This document shows, one piece after another, positions 34,652-44,100 of a stretch of DNA of 64,000 nt; position 1 is the stretch's first letter; every line of letters starts with the position of its first letter. Source of the DNA: Methylotenera_A sp031422335. GTDB lineage: Bacteria > Pseudomonadota > Gammaproteobacteria > Burkholderiales > Methylophilaceae. The translations under genes and the position numbers were made by a program. The notes beneath the pieces were generated by a model. The model was not told the DNA's origin and did no database searches. It saw nothing but the letters and a program-made list of their open reading frames with translations. The DNA is taken from the NCBI GenBank assembly GCA_031422335.1, contig JANOQW010000013.1:80342-144341 (forward strand), in the 5' to 3' direction.

Positions 34652-37063
34652 ATGATCCAATTTTTTAGAAATATTGTGCTTAGTAAGTTTTTATTTGGCA
34701 GGCTAATCACAATATTTTTGTTTGTAAGCATCACCTCCTGCACTCCACCAGAACAAAAAGCTGAGAAATACTATGCAAAAGGCATGGCTTTACTTGAAAA
34801 AAGTCCTGATAAAGCCAAGCTTGAGTTTCAGAATGCATTGCAAATTAAAAAAAATATGACCAAAGCCATGTACGGAATCGCTTTGGTGGCTGAGCGTAAA
34901 GGCGATTGGAAAGCAACTTTTGCATTAATGAGTAAAGTGCTTGAGCAAGACCCCAAGCACATAGACGCATTAGTTAAAACAGGACAAATTTTGCTTGCAG
35001 GTGGTGTGTTAGATGTCGCGCTAGAAAGAAGTAACCAAGCACTTGCAATAGATAAAAATAACGTACCTGCTTTAAATTTATATGCTGCCATTCAATTAAA
35101 ATTAAATAATCCAAAAGGCGCAACTGATTTTGCCAATGCTGCACTAGCAATTGATTCAAACAATCAAGATGCATATGTGGTACTAGCTTCAGAAAGATTA
35201 AAGGCTAATGATGAAGCAAAAGCAATTGAATTTTTAGATAAAGCTTTAGTTGTAGATGACAAAAACTTAGCAGTACAATTGATCCGAATTCGAGCGTTAG
35301 AAAATTTATCTAATACGGCTGAGGCAGAAAAAAGCTATTTGCACATCATCAAAATTTTCCCCGACACTACTACAATTAGAAAAGGATACGCACAATTTTT
35401 ATTAGAAAATAACCGCACAGGCGAAGCAGAACAACAGTTACGTGCAATTGCGCAGGTATCAACAGAGTCTCTGCAACCCAAATTAGATGTAATTAGATTT
35501 TTGATTGCGACAAAAGGCGCTGTAGCGGGCAGAACGGAGCTTGAGCGCTATGTAAAAAATGCGCCGAAAAACTACGACCTAGCATTCTCATTGGTAAATT
35601 TATACCAAGTGCAAAAAGAATCAGCTAAAGAAGATAATTTATTAAAGCAGATAGCACAAACTGCAGGCGATACAGATAATGGCTTTAAAGCACAAGCATT
35701 GATGGCATATAAGTTGATGCGGACTGGTAAAAAACCTGCGGCAGAAAAAATACTCAAAGCAATTTTAGATATAGATAAGCGCAACGAACAAGCGCTGACG
35801 CTAAGAGCAAATATTGCGCTTGAAGCTAAAAATTATGAAGCTGCGATTGCAGATTTGCGTACCATATTAAGAGATGTGCCTAATTCTGCTGGCGCTGCAT
35901 TAATGCTGGCTACAGCCCACGAGCGTGCTGGAGCGCTCGAGTTGGCCGAAGAGCAGTATGCAAAAGCTTTTGCAGCAGGTAAATTTTCAACTGATTTTGG
36001 CCTACCTTACACACAATTTTTGGCGAGGAGCAAGCAGCCTGCACGTGCTGAGAAAGTATTGCAGCAAATGATGGATGCAAATCCTAATGACGCCTTTGTG
36101 ATGCGTTCATTGGCGCAAGCTAAAATTACGCGTGGTGATTTTGCAGGCGCACAAGCACTGGCGGATAAAGCAAAAAGCGTAAACAATAAAAGTAACCTTT
36201 CGGATCAAATTCTAGGAGCAATTTCTTCCAGTCAGAATGATGTTGCGGGCACTTTGAGTGCATTTAAGCGTGCGCATGAAGTCGATCCGAATGATACGCA
36301 GCCTATTGTTGCCATTGTGCGAACTTACTTGCAGTCAGGTAAAAGTAACGAGGCGCTTTCGTTTATTGTGAATGTATTAAAAACCAACCCAAATAATGTA
36401 GATGCAAAATTAATTTTAGGACAGTTATATGCAAATGCTGGTAATTTTCAAGGCGCTAGCGATACTTATTCGGAAATTATAAAAGCGCAACCTACTAATT
36501 CTGAGGCTTACCAGCAGCTTTCTGCAGTTCAGTACAAAGCGAAACAGCTTGCTGAAGCCGAAAAAACAATTGACCAAGGCCTAGAGATTGCGCCTGAAGA
36601 TTTTGGCCTTCAACTAGCAAAAGCAAGTATTTATGAGACCACTGGTAGATATGACGAAGCTATCAAAGTATATGAGTCCATGTTTATAATTCGCCCTGAT
36701 TCTGAGATTGTAGCTAACAACTTAGCCAGCTTACTTTCTGATCATCGTACTGATGCAGCAAATATTGATCGTGCCTATGAAATCGCAAAGGCGTTAAAAG
36801 ATAGTCATGCGCCACAATTTTTAGATACTTATGGTTGGGCAAGTTTTAAAGCGGGTAAAATCAATGAAGCTGAAAAAGCACTTATTGCTGCTATAGAAAA
36901 ATCACCAGAGGGTGCAATTTATCATTATCACTTGGGCAAACTATACATGGCTAAAAACGATAAGCCGCAAGCTAAACAAGCGCTGCAGAATGCAATTAAA
37001 CACGCAAGCAATCAACCATTTGACCAAAAAAATGAAGCAGAACTCTTGCTTAAAACTTTATAA
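34652..37063 (+). CDS. prsT: PrsT-like TPR lipoprotein of the PEP-CTERM system
   Basis: A 803-residue lipoprotein with a type II signal peptide (lipobox SITSC, C30) and then a near-continuous array of tetratricopeptide repeats to the C-terminus, for example KAMYGIALVAERKGDWKATF and DAYVVLASERLKANDEAKAI. This architecture is that of the PEP-CTERM TPR-repeat lipoprotein PrsT, which belongs to exosortase loci and is thought to scaffold secretion or assembly of sorted proteins and EPS. A good sigma-54-like site lies upstream. The ATPase gene starts 23 bases after it, so they probably form one operon. Members of the family are usually nearer 900 residues, so this one is slightly short. Confidence 0.92.
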   Translation: MIQFFRNIVLSKFLFGRLITIFLFVSITSCTPPEQKAEKYYAKGMALLEKSPDKAKLEFQNALQIKKNMTKAMYGIALVAERKGDWKATFALMSKVLEQDPKHIDALVKTGQILLAGGVLDVALERSNQALAIDKNNVPALNLYAAIQLKLNNPKGATDFANAALAIDSNNQDAYVVLASERLKANDEAKAIEFLDKALVVDDKNLAVQLIRIRALENLSNTAEAEKSYLHIIKIFPDTTTIRKGYAQFLLENNRTGEAEQQLRAIAQVSTESLQPKLDVIRFLIATKGAVAGRTELERYVKNAPKNYDLAFSLVNLYQVQKESAKEDNLLKQIAQTAGDTDNGFKAQALMAYKLMRTGKKPAAEKILKAILDIDKRNEQALTLRANIALEAKNYEAAIADLRTILRDVPNSAGAALMLATAHERAGALELAEEQYAKAFAAGKFSTDFGLPYTQFLARSKQPARAEKVLQQMMDANPNDAFVMRSLAQAKITRGDFAGAQALADKAKSVNNKSNLSDQILGAISSSQNDVAGTLSAFKRAHEVDPNDTQPIVAIVRTYLQSGKSNEALSFIVNVLKTNPNNVDAKLILGQLYANAGNFQGASDTYSEIIKAQPTNSEAYQQLSAVQYKAKQLAEAEKTIDQGLEIAPEDFGLQLAKASIYETTGRYDEAIKVYESMFIIRPDSEIVANNLASLLSDHRTDAANIDRAYEIAKALKDSHAPQFLDTYGWASFKAGKINEAEKALIAAIEKSPEGAIYHYHLGKLYMAKNDKPQAKQALQNAIKHASNQPFDQKNEAELLLKTL

Positions 37064-37086
37064 ACCATATACCGAGATTAAAAATA

Positions 37087-37905
37087 ATGTACGAAGCTTT
37101 TTATGGTTTAAAAGAAAAACCATTCACTATACAACCAGATCCTGAGTTTTTATTTTTTGGGCTGCGTCATAGTATGGCCTATGCTATGTTGGAATATGGG
37201 GTGCAGAATCGGGCAGGATTCTCAGTAATCTGTGGTGAGATTGGCTGCGGAAAAACCACCCTGGTTCGCCATTTGCTTAATAATTTAGGCCACGAATTGA
37301 CCGTGGGCATTGTGTATAACACCCATCAGCATATTGAAGATTTACTCAGTTGGATTATGTTGGCTTTTAATCAGCCTTATGAAGGCAAATCGCAACTTGC
37401 TTTATATGATGCTTTTCAGCAGTTCTTGATTAAATCTTATACAGAAGGTAAGCGCGTTGTGCTGATTATTGACGAAGCGCAAAACTTAAACCCAGCCGCC
37501 TTAGAGTCACTACGTATGTTGTCAAATATCAATGCCGACAAAGACCAGCTGTTACAAATTATTTTAATTGGACAGCCACAGTTGCGAGATTTACTGCGTC
37601 GCCCAGATTTACAACAGTTTTTTCAGCGTGTTTCGGTTGATTTTTTTATTCCGCCACTAGAGTCATTTGAAGCAGACAAGTACATTTTGCATCGCTTACA
37701 TGTGGCGGGGCGAGATACACCCTTGTTTACACCCGCTGCCACACGGCTGATAGGAGAGGCCGCACGCGGCATTCCGCGTAGTATTAATATCCTTTGTGAT
37801 ATGGCGTTAGTATATGGCTACTCAACCAATGTAGATAAGATTGATGTTGGTCTAGTGCGTGAAGTGATTAAGGATAGAACCGAATATGGTGTGTTGGGGA
37901 TTTAG
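37087..37905 (+). CDS. ExeA-type AAA ATPase of the PEP-CTERM locus
   Basis: AAA ATPase of 272 residues resembling GspA/ExeA and the putative secretion ATPase of PEP-CTERM loci. The N-terminal MYEAFYGLKEKPF and PDPEFLF are typical. Walker A GEIGCGKT is at 50-57 and Walker B VVLIIDEAQNL has D129 and E130; LIGQPQLRDLLRR is a sensor region. No membrane helix or peptidoglycan-binding C-terminal domain is present. Works in the cytoplasm, presumably powering assembly of the export or sorting machinery. It follows prsT closely. Confidence 0.9.
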   Translation: MYEAFYGLKEKPFTIQPDPEFLFFGLRHSMAYAMLEYGVQNRAGFSVICGEIGCGKTTLVRHLLNNLGHELTVGIVYNTHQHIEDLLSWIMLAFNQPYEGKSQLALYDAFQQFLIKSYTEGKRVVLIIDEAQNLNPAALESLRMLSNINADKDQLLQIILIGQPQLRDLLRRPDLQQFFQRVSVDFFIPPLESFEADKYILHRLHVAGRDTPLFTPAATRLIGEAARGIPRSINILCDMALVYGYSTNVDKIDVGLVREVIKDRTEYGVLGI

Positions 37906-38025
37906 TTTAATCATTAGCTAAATTACGATTCATCAGTTTTTTCTATGCGGGTTGAGTACCAATAAAATTAAGAGTAATAAGCATATGGCGTGGATAATTA
38001 AGGCTAAAAATTAACGGAGAATTTT

Positions 38026-39576
38026 TTGATTCAGGCAATTGAATGGTTTAAAAAACACACCAGAGCATCACTGTATTTTTCGGTAGTCATTTTCTTAATA
38101 TTCACTTTTCGTGGTGCTTTAAATGAACAATTAAGTCGTGTGCTAGCTGAAGAGCGCTACTCGCACGCGCCCCTCGTATTTTGCATGGCCTTATATCTTA
38201 TTTGGATAAAGCGCTTTGAAATTAAAAAACATAATATAGGCGCTTGGGTCGGCGTTACAATCACTCTGGTTGCTGGTGTGGCGGTTACGATAGGTGAGTT
38301 GAGCGCCATTGCCACTATCGTGCAGTACGGTATGCTATTGCTTTGTTTGGGCTTGGCTTGGACAATGATTGGCAATCAAATTCAAAAAATATTGGTTCCT
38401 TTTTTACATTTGTTTTTAGTTATCCCATTGCCCTATATGTTTGATGTGATGCTTTCTGGAAAAATGCAGCTAGTGTCTTCAAACTTAGGTGTCGCCTTTA
38501 GTCGCTTGCTTGGATTATCCGTATATCAAGAAGGTAATGTGATTGATTTAGGCACCTACAAGCTACAAGTAGTAGAAGCTTGTAGTGGCTTAAATTACAT
38601 GTACCCACTGATGACCATTGGTTTGATGATGGGCTATATGTATAAAGCCCCATTCTTTGCGCGTGCAGCGTTATTTTTATCCAGTATTCCTATTAGTATT
38701 GTTATGAACAGTTTGAGGATAGCCATCGTGTCAGTCCTCGTTAATCATTCTGGCATAGAGGCCGCGGAGGGTTTCATGCATTACTTTGAGGGCTGGGTGA
38801 TTTTTTTGATGTGTATTGGTTTGCTATTGCTTGAGGCTAAATTACTGAACATAAGTTTGCAAATGAGTAACAGAAAGTTAGTGGACTCGTTTGATTATTT
38901 AGAAACGAGAGGCCGTACAGACGACGTCAATGTGAAATCTAACATTCATTACACGCCTATCATTATTGGGTTGATGGTAGTTTTGGGGGCTTCGTTTTCT
39001 ACCCTGTCGATACAAAACCGAAGTGAGATAATACCATCGCGCACATCTTTTGCTAGTTATCCTTTGCAGTTAGCTGGCTGGCAAGGCCGCACTTACCAGT
39101 TTGCAAACGGTGAAGATGAAACTTTGAAATTAAAAGACTATTTTTTAGCTAACTTTACTAAAACCAATACAAATATCGATGTGTATTATGGTTATACTGA
39201 TTCTCAGCGTAATGAGTTTGTGCCACATTCACCTAAAGCTTGCATACCTGGCGGCGGCTGGGAAATTACAGATACGCGTTTGCAAGAAATTGCGATAGAC
39301 AGTAAAACCAGCTTCAAAGTGACGCGTATGCTGATTAGTAAAGGCGAATCTAAGCAGCTCATGTATTATTGGTTTCACCAGCGTGGGCGAGATTTATCAA
39401 ACGAATTTCCCATGAAATTTGCTTTGCTATATGATGCGATTAAAATAAACAGAACAGATGGCGCGATTGTGCGATTTACCACGTCAGTGCATAAAAGTGA
39501 GGCGGAAGCAGATACCGTATTAATGGATTTTGTTCGCTTAAATTACCCATTGCTTCCCAAATTCATTCCCAGCTAA
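38026..39576 (+). CDS. xrtD: Exosortase fused to EpsI domain (XrtD/VPLPA type)
   Basis: Membrane protein-sorting transpeptidase. The N-terminal part (about 1-285) has eight or so helices and the exosortase catalytic residues C186 in VVEACSGLNY, R231 in IVMNSLRI and H252 in MHYFEGW. The C-terminal part (about 310-516) is an EpsI-like periplasmic domain (LQLAGWQGRTYQF, VYYGYTDSQ, HSPKACIPGGGWEI). This fused form and length match XrtD, which processes VPLPA-CTERM signals. TTG start; GGAGA at 38016-38020 lies 5 bases upstream. It would cleave and anchor exported proteins bearing C-terminal sorting signals; none of those is encoded in the window. galE begins at the base after its stop codon. Confidence 0.9.
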   Translation: MIQAIEWFKKHTRASLYFSVVIFLIFTFRGALNEQLSRVLAEERYSHAPLVFCMALYLIWIKRFEIKKHNIGAWVGVTITLVAGVAVTIGELSAIATIVQYGMLLLCLGLAWTMIGNQIQKILVPFLHLFLVIPLPYMFDVMLSGKMQLVSSNLGVAFSRLLGLSVYQEGNVIDLGTYKLQVVEACSGLNYMYPLMTIGLMMGYMYKAPFFARAALFLSSIPISIVMNSLRIAIVSVLVNHSGIEAAEGFMHYFEGWVIFLMCIGLLLLEAKLLNISLQMSNRKLVDSFDYLETRGRTDDVNVKSNIHYTPIIIGLMVVLGASFSTLSIQNRSEIIPSRTSFASYPLQLAGWQGRTYQFANGEDETLKLKDYFLANFTKTNTNIDVYYGYTDSQRNEFVPHSPKACIPGGGWEITDTRLQEIAIDSKTSFKVTRMLISKGESKQLMYYWFHQRGRDLSNEFPMKFALLYDAIKINRTDGAIVRFTTSVHKSEAEADTVLMDFVRLNYPLLPKFIPS

Positions 39577-40593
39577 ATGACTAAAATACTTGTGACTGGC
39601 GGTGCTGGCTATATTGGTTCTCACACTTGCGTAGAGCTGTTAAACGCTGGCTATCAGGTGGTGGTGCTAGATAACTTTAGCAACAGCAAGCCTGAGGCAA
39701 TTCAACGCGTGCAAAAAATTACTGGCAAGTCTGTAGATGTGATTCATGGTGATGTGCGAGATCAAGCTGTTTTAAAACAAATTTTTATTCAGTATAAAGT
39801 CTATGCGGTAATTCACTTTGCAGGCTTAAAGGCGGTCGGTGAGTCGGTCGCTAACCCGATTAAATACTACGATAACAATGTCGTGGGTAGCTTAGCTTTG
39901 TTTGAAGTAATGGCTGATTTTGATGTTAAAAATATAGTGTTCAGTTCATCTGCCACAGTTTATGGCTTTTCAGACACTGAACCCATTGCAGAAACAGCGC
40001 CTTTGAGCCCATTTAACCCCTATGGTCACACTAAACGTATGGTAGAGCAAATTTTAGAGGACATAAGCGCAGCTGATTCGCGTTGGAACATCGCTTTGCT
40101 TCGTTACTTTAATCCTGTTGGCGCTCACCAAAGCGGTATGATAGGCGAAGATCCTCATGGTGTGCCGAACAATCTGTTGCCTTATGTGACGCAAGTGGCT
40201 GCAGGAAAATTAAAACAGTTGAATATTTTTGGTGATGATTACGCTACGATTGATGGCACTGGAGTCCGCGACTATATTCATGTGGTAGATTTGGCTTTGG
40301 GGCATGTGGCGGCAATTAAATATATTGACGAACATTTAAACGGTTTAATGACGGTGAATTTAGGTGCCGGCCATGGCTATAGCGTGTTAGAGCTGGTGAG
40401 CACTTTTGAAAAAACCACAGGCATTAAAATTCCTTACAAAATTACCGCAAGGCGCGCTGGTGATATTGCCATATACTTTGCAGACGCCACTTTAGCCAAG
40501 AAAAAACTAGGCTGGGAGACTAAATTTGACTTATCAGACATCTGTCGTGATGCCTGGCGTTGGCAATCACAAAACCCACAAGGTTACAATTAG
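39577..40593 (+). CDS. galE: UDP-glucose 4-epimerase GalE
   Basis: Interconverts UDP-glucose and UDP-galactose, giving UDP-galactose for the glycans made upstream. GGAGYIGSHTC is at residues 8-18, with the catalytic region FSSSATVYG and Y-x3-K (YGHTK), then LRYFNPVGAHQSGMIGEDP, typical of GalE. Its 338 residues are the standard length. ATG is directly adjacent to the exosortase stop codon, so it is likely co-transcribed with it. Confidence 0.96.
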   Translation: MTKILVTGGAGYIGSHTCVELLNAGYQVVVLDNFSNSKPEAIQRVQKITGKSVDVIHGDVRDQAVLKQIFIQYKVYAVIHFAGLKAVGESVANPIKYYDNNVVGSLALFEVMADFDVKNIVFSSSATVYGFSDTEPIAETAPLSPFNPYGHTKRMVEQILEDISAADSRWNIALLRYFNPVGAHQSGMIGEDPHGVPNNLLPYVTQVAAGKLKQLNIFGDDYATIDGTGVRDYIHVVDLALGHVAAIKYIDEHLNGLMTVNLGAGHGYSVLELVSTFEKTTGIKIPYKITARRAGDIAIYFADATLAKKKLGWETKFDLSDICRDAWRWQSQNPQGYN

Positions 40594-40617
40594 CGTTACA
40601 ATTACGAATTAGTAACA

Positions 40618-40702
40618 TGGTGCCCGGAAGAGGACTCGAACCTCCACATCTTTCGATACAGGTATCTGAAACCTGCGCGTCTACCAATTCCGCCATCTGG
40701 GC
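40618..40702 (-). tRNA. tRNA-Leu (CAG anticodon)
   Basis: On the minus strand the acceptor stem GCCCAGA/TCCGGGC (one A-C mismatch), a D-arm with AATTGGTAGA, the anticodon stem CAGGT/ACCTG with loop TTCAGAT (anticodon CAG), a long variable arm (class II), the T arm GGAGG-TTCGAGT-CCTCT and an encoded CCA end are all visible. Length 85. The long variable arm and anticodon fix it as leucine. No integrase or repeat marks it as an attachment site. Confidence 0.95.
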
Positions 40703-40710
40703 ATACTCGA

Positions 40711-40740
40711 ATTATACAGTTGTAACCGCTATAGCTGAAA
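40711..40740 (-). promoter_or_regulatory. Sigma-70 promoter of tRNA-Leu
   Basis: On the minus strand TTTCAG (40740-40735) and a perfect TATAAT (40716-40711) are 18 bases apart, and the -10 ends 8 bases before the tRNA. The first gene on the plus strand, rnr, begins at 40787, so this is a divergent pair. Confidence 0.65.
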
Positions 40741-40786
40741 CGACATAAATAAAAAAATGTGCCGATTTTTATAGAAAGCAAATAAC

Positions 40787-43237
40787 TTGTCAACAAAAAA
40801 ACATAATCCCAATCAACGAAATAATGATCCACATGCCTCAAGAGAGGCCGCGCAGTATGAAACGCCGCTGCCAAGCCGTGAGCTGGTGCTGCAATTGCTG
40901 GCAGATCAAGGTATTCCGCTGTCTGTAGAGCAAGTTTACACGTTGCTAGACATTGGTGTTGAGGAACGCGATAACTTTAACAAGCGCTTGAATGCGATGG
41001 AGCGCGAAGGACAAATTATGCGCAATCGCAAAGGTGCATTGTGCTTGACAGAGAAGATACACGCCATTGCAGGTAAAGTAATGGGTCACCCAGACGGTTT
41101 TGGCTTTTTGGTGCCAGACGACAAAATTAAACACCCTGATGATTTGTTTTTAGGCCCGCGCGAGATGGCGCAAGTGATGCATGGCGATCGCGCTATGGTA
41201 CGCATGAGCGGACTAGATAGAAAGGGCAGGCCAGAAGGCAAAATTGTGGAGGTGCTAGAACGTAGTACTAAAAATTTGGTCGGCCGGGTGGTGCAAGGCC
41301 AAGGCGTCACCATTGTGGCGGCTGAGGACAAGCGCATTAACCAAGATATTTTGATTCCATATCATTTAGATATGGGTGCCAAGCCAGGCCAAGTGGTGAT
41401 GGTGGAGCTAACTGAACAGCCATCTGCGCACGCACACCCGATGGGCAAGGTGGTGCAAATTTTAGGCAACTATGCCGATAGCGGCATGGAAATTGAAATT
41501 GCATTAAGAAAACACAAGTTACCACATCAATTTTCGCCTGCATCAATTAATCAAGCCGAGCATATTCCAAAATTAGTACAGCCCGCTGATTATAAAGGTC
41601 GTATCGATTTACGTGAGATGGCGTTGATTACCATTGATGGCGAAACAGCGCGCGATTTTGATGATGCTGTGTTTGCCGAGAAGCAAGGCGCAGGTTGGCG
41701 TTTGGTGGTAGCTATTGCCGATGTAAGTTTTTACGTGAAGCATGACGATGCACTGGATAAAGATGCATTTGAGCGTGGTAATTCGGTATATTTTCCGCGC
41801 CGTGTGATTCCTATGTTACCAGAAGCGTTATCGAATGGTTTGTGCTCTCTGAATCCAGATGTGGAGCGGCTGTGCATGATATGCGATATGCAAATTGATG
41901 CAGCGGGAATCGTCAACTCTTACAAATTTTATCCATCAGTCATGCGCTCTAAGGCACGTATGACTTACACCAAAGTGGCGGATATGCTAGAAAATCCGCA
42001 GGGTGAAACAGCACAAGAATACGCACATATTATGCCGCACGTGCAAAACTTACATGCACTATTTAAGCTGATGCTAAATCAACGCGAAAAGCGCGGTGCG
42101 ATTGAGTTTGAATCGACCGAAACCATGATGATTTTTGATGATAATGGAAAAATTGAGAAAATAGTACCAACTGGCCGCAATGAGGCGCATAAACTGATAG
42201 AAGAATGCATGCTGGCTGCCAATGTGTGCGCAGCAGGTTTTTTAAGCAAAAACGAACATGCTGCGCTGTACCGCATTCACGAAGGGCCAACGCCAGAGAA
42301 ACTAGAAGCACTACGCACCTTTATGGCCGAAGTGGGTTTTGGTGTGACGGGTGGCGATAAACCACATGCTAAAGATTACGGCAAGCTGATGAAGCTGATT
42401 AAAGAGCGGCCAGATGCGCAATTATTGCAAACAGTTTTGTTAAGGTCTATGCAGCAAGCGGTGTACAGCCCAGACAATGTGGGCCATTTTGGCCTCGCTT
42501 ACGAGGCATATGCACACTTTACTTCACCTATTCGTCGTTACCCTGATTTGCTCATTCATCGCGCCATTAAAGCGGTTGTTAATGGCGAAAAATACAAAGC
42601 CAGTGATTGGAATAATTTAGGCACCCATTGCAGCATGACCGAGCGCCGCGCCGATGACGCCACACGCGACGTGAATAATTGGCTTAAATGTTATTACATG
42701 CAGGATAAAATTGGCGAAGTGTATGAAGGCACCGTGGCCGGTGTGACCGCTTTTGGCGTGTTTGTGGCGCTAGATGGCGTGTATGTGGAGGGTTTGGTGC
42801 ATGTTACCGAGCTAGGTAATGACTATTTTAATTATGATAAAGCGCGCCACGAAATGGTGGGCGAACGCACTGGCGCGCGCTTTAGGTTGGGTGATAGACT
42901 AACAGTGAAAGTGGCGCGGGTGGATTTAGAAACCAGCAAAATTGATTTTACTTTGGTGAGTCATGCATCACATTTAAAAACTAATCTCTCGAAAAAAGAT
43001 GCTCCAGAAGGCAATATCCATGCGGCTTCTAGGGCAGGTAAAAGTAACACCTTAGGCGCTAATAGAGAAAAAACAAGTGCTGATTTTAAACCGCTGAGCA
43101 CGCGCGCGCTAGAAAAAGCTAAGCATGATCGTAGTGGTGGCGGCAAAAAAGTGGCCAAGCCAGCTGCGCAAACATCTAAGCCATCTTCTAAAAGTAGTCA
43201 TAAAAGTAATAAAAATAAAGGTAAGCCTAAACGATGA
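40787..43237 (+). CDS. rnr: Ribonuclease R
   Basis: 3'-5' exoribonuclease that degrades structured RNA, 816 residues. In order: an N-terminal helix-turn-helix-like region, cold-shock domain 1 (VMGHPDGFGFLVPDD, about 94-108) and domain 2, the RNB catalytic domain with LITIDGETARDFDDAVF holding the metal-binding aspartates, an S1 domain (YEGTVAGVTAFGVFV) near 645-725, and a lysine-rich tail (KKVAKPAAQTSKPSSKS). TTG start at 40787. It is followed by a 19-codon ORF and rlmB in a chain of overlapping stops and starts. Confidence 0.95.
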   Translation: MSTKKHNPNQRNNDPHASREAAQYETPLPSRELVLQLLADQGIPLSVEQVYTLLDIGVEERDNFNKRLNAMEREGQIMRNRKGALCLTEKIHAIAGKVMGHPDGFGFLVPDDKIKHPDDLFLGPREMAQVMHGDRAMVRMSGLDRKGRPEGKIVEVLERSTKNLVGRVVQGQGVTIVAAEDKRINQDILIPYHLDMGAKPGQVVMVELTEQPSAHAHPMGKVVQILGNYADSGMEIEIALRKHKLPHQFSPASINQAEHIPKLVQPADYKGRIDLREMALITIDGETARDFDDAVFAEKQGAGWRLVVAIADVSFYVKHDDALDKDAFERGNSVYFPRRVIPMLPEALSNGLCSLNPDVERLCMICDMQIDAAGIVNSYKFYPSVMRSKARMTYTKVADMLENPQGETAQEYAHIMPHVQNLHALFKLMLNQREKRGAIEFESTETMMIFDDNGKIEKIVPTGRNEAHKLIEECMLAANVCAAGFLSKNEHAALYRIHEGPTPEKLEALRTFMAEVGFGVTGGDKPHAKDYGKLMKLIKERPDAQLLQTVLLRSMQQAVYSPDNVGHFGLAYEAYAHFTSPIRRYPDLLIHRAIKAVVNGEKYKASDWNNLGTHCSMTERRADDATRDVNNWLKCYYMQDKIGEVYEGTVAGVTAFGVFVALDGVYVEGLVHVTELGNDYFNYDKARHEMVGERTGARFRLGDRLTVKVARVDLETSKIDFTLVSHASHLKTNLSKKDAPEGNIHAASRAGKSNTLGANREKTSADFKPLSTRALEKAKHDRSGGGKKVAKPAAQTSKPSSKSSHKSNKNKGKPKR

Positions 43238-43293
43238 GTAAAACTAAACAGTTGAGTAAATCAGTCAATGAAGAAATGAGAAGCAGCGAATGA
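43234..43293 (+). CDS. Possible 19-codon ORF linking rnr and rlmB
   Basis: ATG at 43234 overlaps the rnr stop (ATGA), and its own stop overlaps the rlmB start (ATGA at 43290-43293). It encodes MSKTKQLSKSVNEEMRSSE. Its main role may be to let ribosomes re-initiate from rnr into rlmB across the 52-base gap; the peptide has no recognised function. Confidence 0.4.
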   Translation: MSKTKQLSKSVNEEMRSSE

Positions 43294-44063
43294 GTGACGC
43301 ACGTATTTTATTTGGCTTTCATGCCGTATTAAGTCGCATGCGCCAACATGCCACCAGCATAGAAGAGATTTTGATTGATAAAGACCGCATCGATGCGCGC
43401 ATGAAAGATTTGCTCAACTTGGCCGAAGTGGCCAATGTACGCACCATGCAAGTGGATAGGGCGCGTTTAGACGGCTTGGCTGGCATGAATGGACGGCACC
43501 AAGGCGTGCTGGCGCGCGTGGTCGATACGCCCATCCCTTATAAAGATATTCACGATATTTTAGAGTCCGATTTAAGCGAGCCACCGTTCTTTTTAGTGCT
43601 AGATGGCGTGGAAGATCCGCACAACCTAGGCGCCTGCTTGCGCGTAGCGGACGCGATGGGCGTGCATGCAGTGATAGCCCCAAAAGATCGCGCAGTGGGA
43701 TTAAATGCAACGGTTAGAAAAGTGGCCAGCGGTGCCGCCGAGACGGTACCGTTTATTGCCGTGACCAATTTGGCTAGAACACTACGCGAGCTAAAAGACG
43801 CAGGCGTGTTTGTAGTTGGAACCGCGCTAGACGCACCAAATGGCATGGCGGCACCGGCTAGCCTGTTAAACACCAAGCTGGATGGACCAATTGCGATTGT
43901 ATTGGGTGCAGAGGGCGATGGTATTCGTAGATTGACCGCTGAAACTTGCGATGCCTTGGTGATGATACCGATGTTTGGTAGTGTAGAGAGTTTGAATGTG
44001 AGCGTAGCTAGCGGCATTTGCTTGTATGAAGCGCGTCGCCAGCGCAGCTTGGCTAAAAAATAA
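43290..44063 (+). CDS. rlmB: 23S rRNA (guanosine-2'-O)-methyltransferase RlmB
   Basis: SpoU-family (SPOUT knot) methyltransferase that methylates G2251 in 23S rRNA. An N-terminal substrate-binding domain (ILFGFHAVLSRMRQH) is followed by the SPOUT motifs NLGACLRVADAMGVHAVI, VLGAEGDGIRRLT and SVESLNVSVASG. 257 residues, normal for RlmB. It shares an operon with rnr, a common arrangement in proteobacteria. A hairpin overlaps its stop codon. Confidence 0.95.
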   Translation: MSDARILFGFHAVLSRMRQHATSIEEILIDKDRIDARMKDLLNLAEVANVRTMQVDRARLDGLAGMNGRHQGVLARVVDTPIPYKDIHDILESDLSEPPFFLVLDGVEDPHNLGACLRVADAMGVHAVIAPKDRAVGLNATVRKVASGAAETVPFIAVTNLARTLRELKDAGVFVVGTALDAPNGMAAPASLLNTKLDGPIAIVLGAEGDGIRRLTAETCDALVMIPMFGSVESLNVSVASGICLYEARRQRSLAKK

Positions 44064-44087
44064 CTTAATTCTAAAAAAATTAAGTTA
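44061..44087. terminator. AT-only hairpin between rlmB and the marR-type gene
   Basis: Arms TAACTTAATT (44061-44070, starting at the rlmB stop) and AATTAAGTTA (44078-44087) match perfectly around CTAAAAA. On the minus strand the loop gives a T run. A weak bidirectional terminator between convergent genes. Confidence 0.45.
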
Positions 44088-44100
44088 AATTAAATAAGAT

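Noticed and set aside
40618..40702. tRNA-Leu as attachment site of an integrated element
   Set aside because: No integrase, no partial tRNA duplicate and only housekeeping genes follow.
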